Source of the DNA: Pararhizobium polonicum | Lineage (GTDB): Bacteria > Pseudomonadota > Alphaproteobacteria > Rhizobiales > Rhizobiaceae | NCBI RefSeq assembly: GCF_001687365.1 | Contig: NZ_LGLV01000025.1 | Span: 1-35,369 of the forward strand | DNA length: 35,369 bases | Direction of reading: 5' to 3' | Shown: in pieces, positions 35,127-35,369 of the stretch | How the letters are laid out: each line of letters opens with the position of its first letter | How positions within the stretch are numbered: position 1 is the stretch's first letter | Translations under genes and position numbers: made by a program | The notes under the pieces: model-generated | Databases searched by the model: none | The model's input: only the letters and a program-made list of their open reading frames with translations | Told to the model about the DNA's origin: nothing

Positions 35127-35369
35127 CTCATCCCCCTCATGGCATGAAAGTCAGAGATCTATATGAAAATTATAGTCATTTTGACATGCGTTTTTTCCGA
35201 TGCGCGATGCCAGCGTCTAATGACTTGGTATGCATCAGGCTTGATGCATACCAAGATGCTCACGAAGAGACCCGGCTGAGTTTTTGCGCCTGCGAACTCG
35301 CTACTAGAGCATCGGGCGATTAATGTGCAACGCACCCGGCTTTCCTGAAGTCGTTCCAGCATTCTTGCT
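35127..35369. other. right end of the window, intergenic
   Basis: Apart from the palindrome at 35224-35255, no gene or RNA is recognised. The open minus-strand frame at 35159-35362 runs through the palindrome and lacks a domain. Confidence 0.4.
35224..35255. promoter_or_regulatory. 32-bp palindrome, candidate operator
   Basis: CTTGGTATGCATCA (35224-35237) and TGATGCATACCAAG (35242-35255) are perfect 14-bp inverted arms around GGCT. No T-run follows on either strand. The TTGGTAT/ATACCAA ends resemble operators of GntR-type regulators. The gene it serves may be outside the window. Confidence 0.6.

Noticed and set aside
1..35369. CRISPR array, rRNA or tRNA genes
   Set aside because: I scanned by eye for regularly spaced repeats and for tRNA-like cloverleaf or rRNA signatures and saw none; a dedicated search could still find something small.

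Overview
The window looks like the replication and partition core, plus an adjoining accessory region, of a large plasmid or secondary replicon from an alphaproteobacterium, most likely Rhizobiaceae (Rhizobium/Agrobacterium type). The basis is a complete repABC operon, a second repAB pair, GTTNNNN-N2-NNNNAAC partition sites, and rhizobial-type integrase and transposase remnants. No rRNA, tRNA or CRISPR array was seen.

Replicon core, 1-13610. Two inverted copies of a 356-bp repeat (1-356 and 13255-13610; 19 mismatches, no gaps by my alignment) bracket it. Inside, on the minus strand, are a soluble FtsK-type DNA translocase (617-3136), a repB and repA pair without repC (3744-4739 and 4909-6141), and a full repABC operon (repC 7175-8389, repB 8586-9611, repA 9608-10822) with its antisense RNA on the plus strand near 8482-8530. 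Each module has its own palindromic partition site: GTTGGGA-N2-TCCCAAC twice in the first and GTTGCCA-N2-TGGCAAC twice in the second. Each repA also has a different inverted repeat just upstream. A small unknown gene (6588-6971) lies between the modules. The spacer after the orphan repB (3511-3717) is packed with hairpins, some mutually exclusive. Past repA come a broken integrase and a broken PIN toxin.

Accessory region A, 13611-19182: a histidine-kinase scrap, a membrane diguanylate cyclase, a DUF924 pseudogene, an LtrA-like membrane protein, a degraded small membrane protein, an SDR oxidoreductase and a divergent LysR regulator with a palindrome between the last two.

Accessory region B, 19183-27201: a chimeric transposase relic (IS701 head, ISKra4 tail); a SnoaL-like / NmrA-like / quinone-oxidoreductase-like / WYL-regulator cluster; a LysE-type exporter with a divergent Lrp/AsnC regulator; then a second broken integrase directly behind a TA pair whose antitoxin is intact and toxin frameshifted.

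Redox region, 27202-34525: a GNAT acetyltransferase and LysR regulator on the minus strand, divergent from seven plus-strand genes (aldo/keto reductase, SDR, ABM monooxygenase, aldo/keto reductase, SDR, FAD monooxygenase, double-CMD protein). Together they suggest LysR-controlled handling of reactive carbonyls or quinones; the substrate is unknown. The window ends with a broken LysR gene and a 32-bp palindrome (35224-35255).

All assignments rest on reading the sequence and recalled family motifs; no database search was made.
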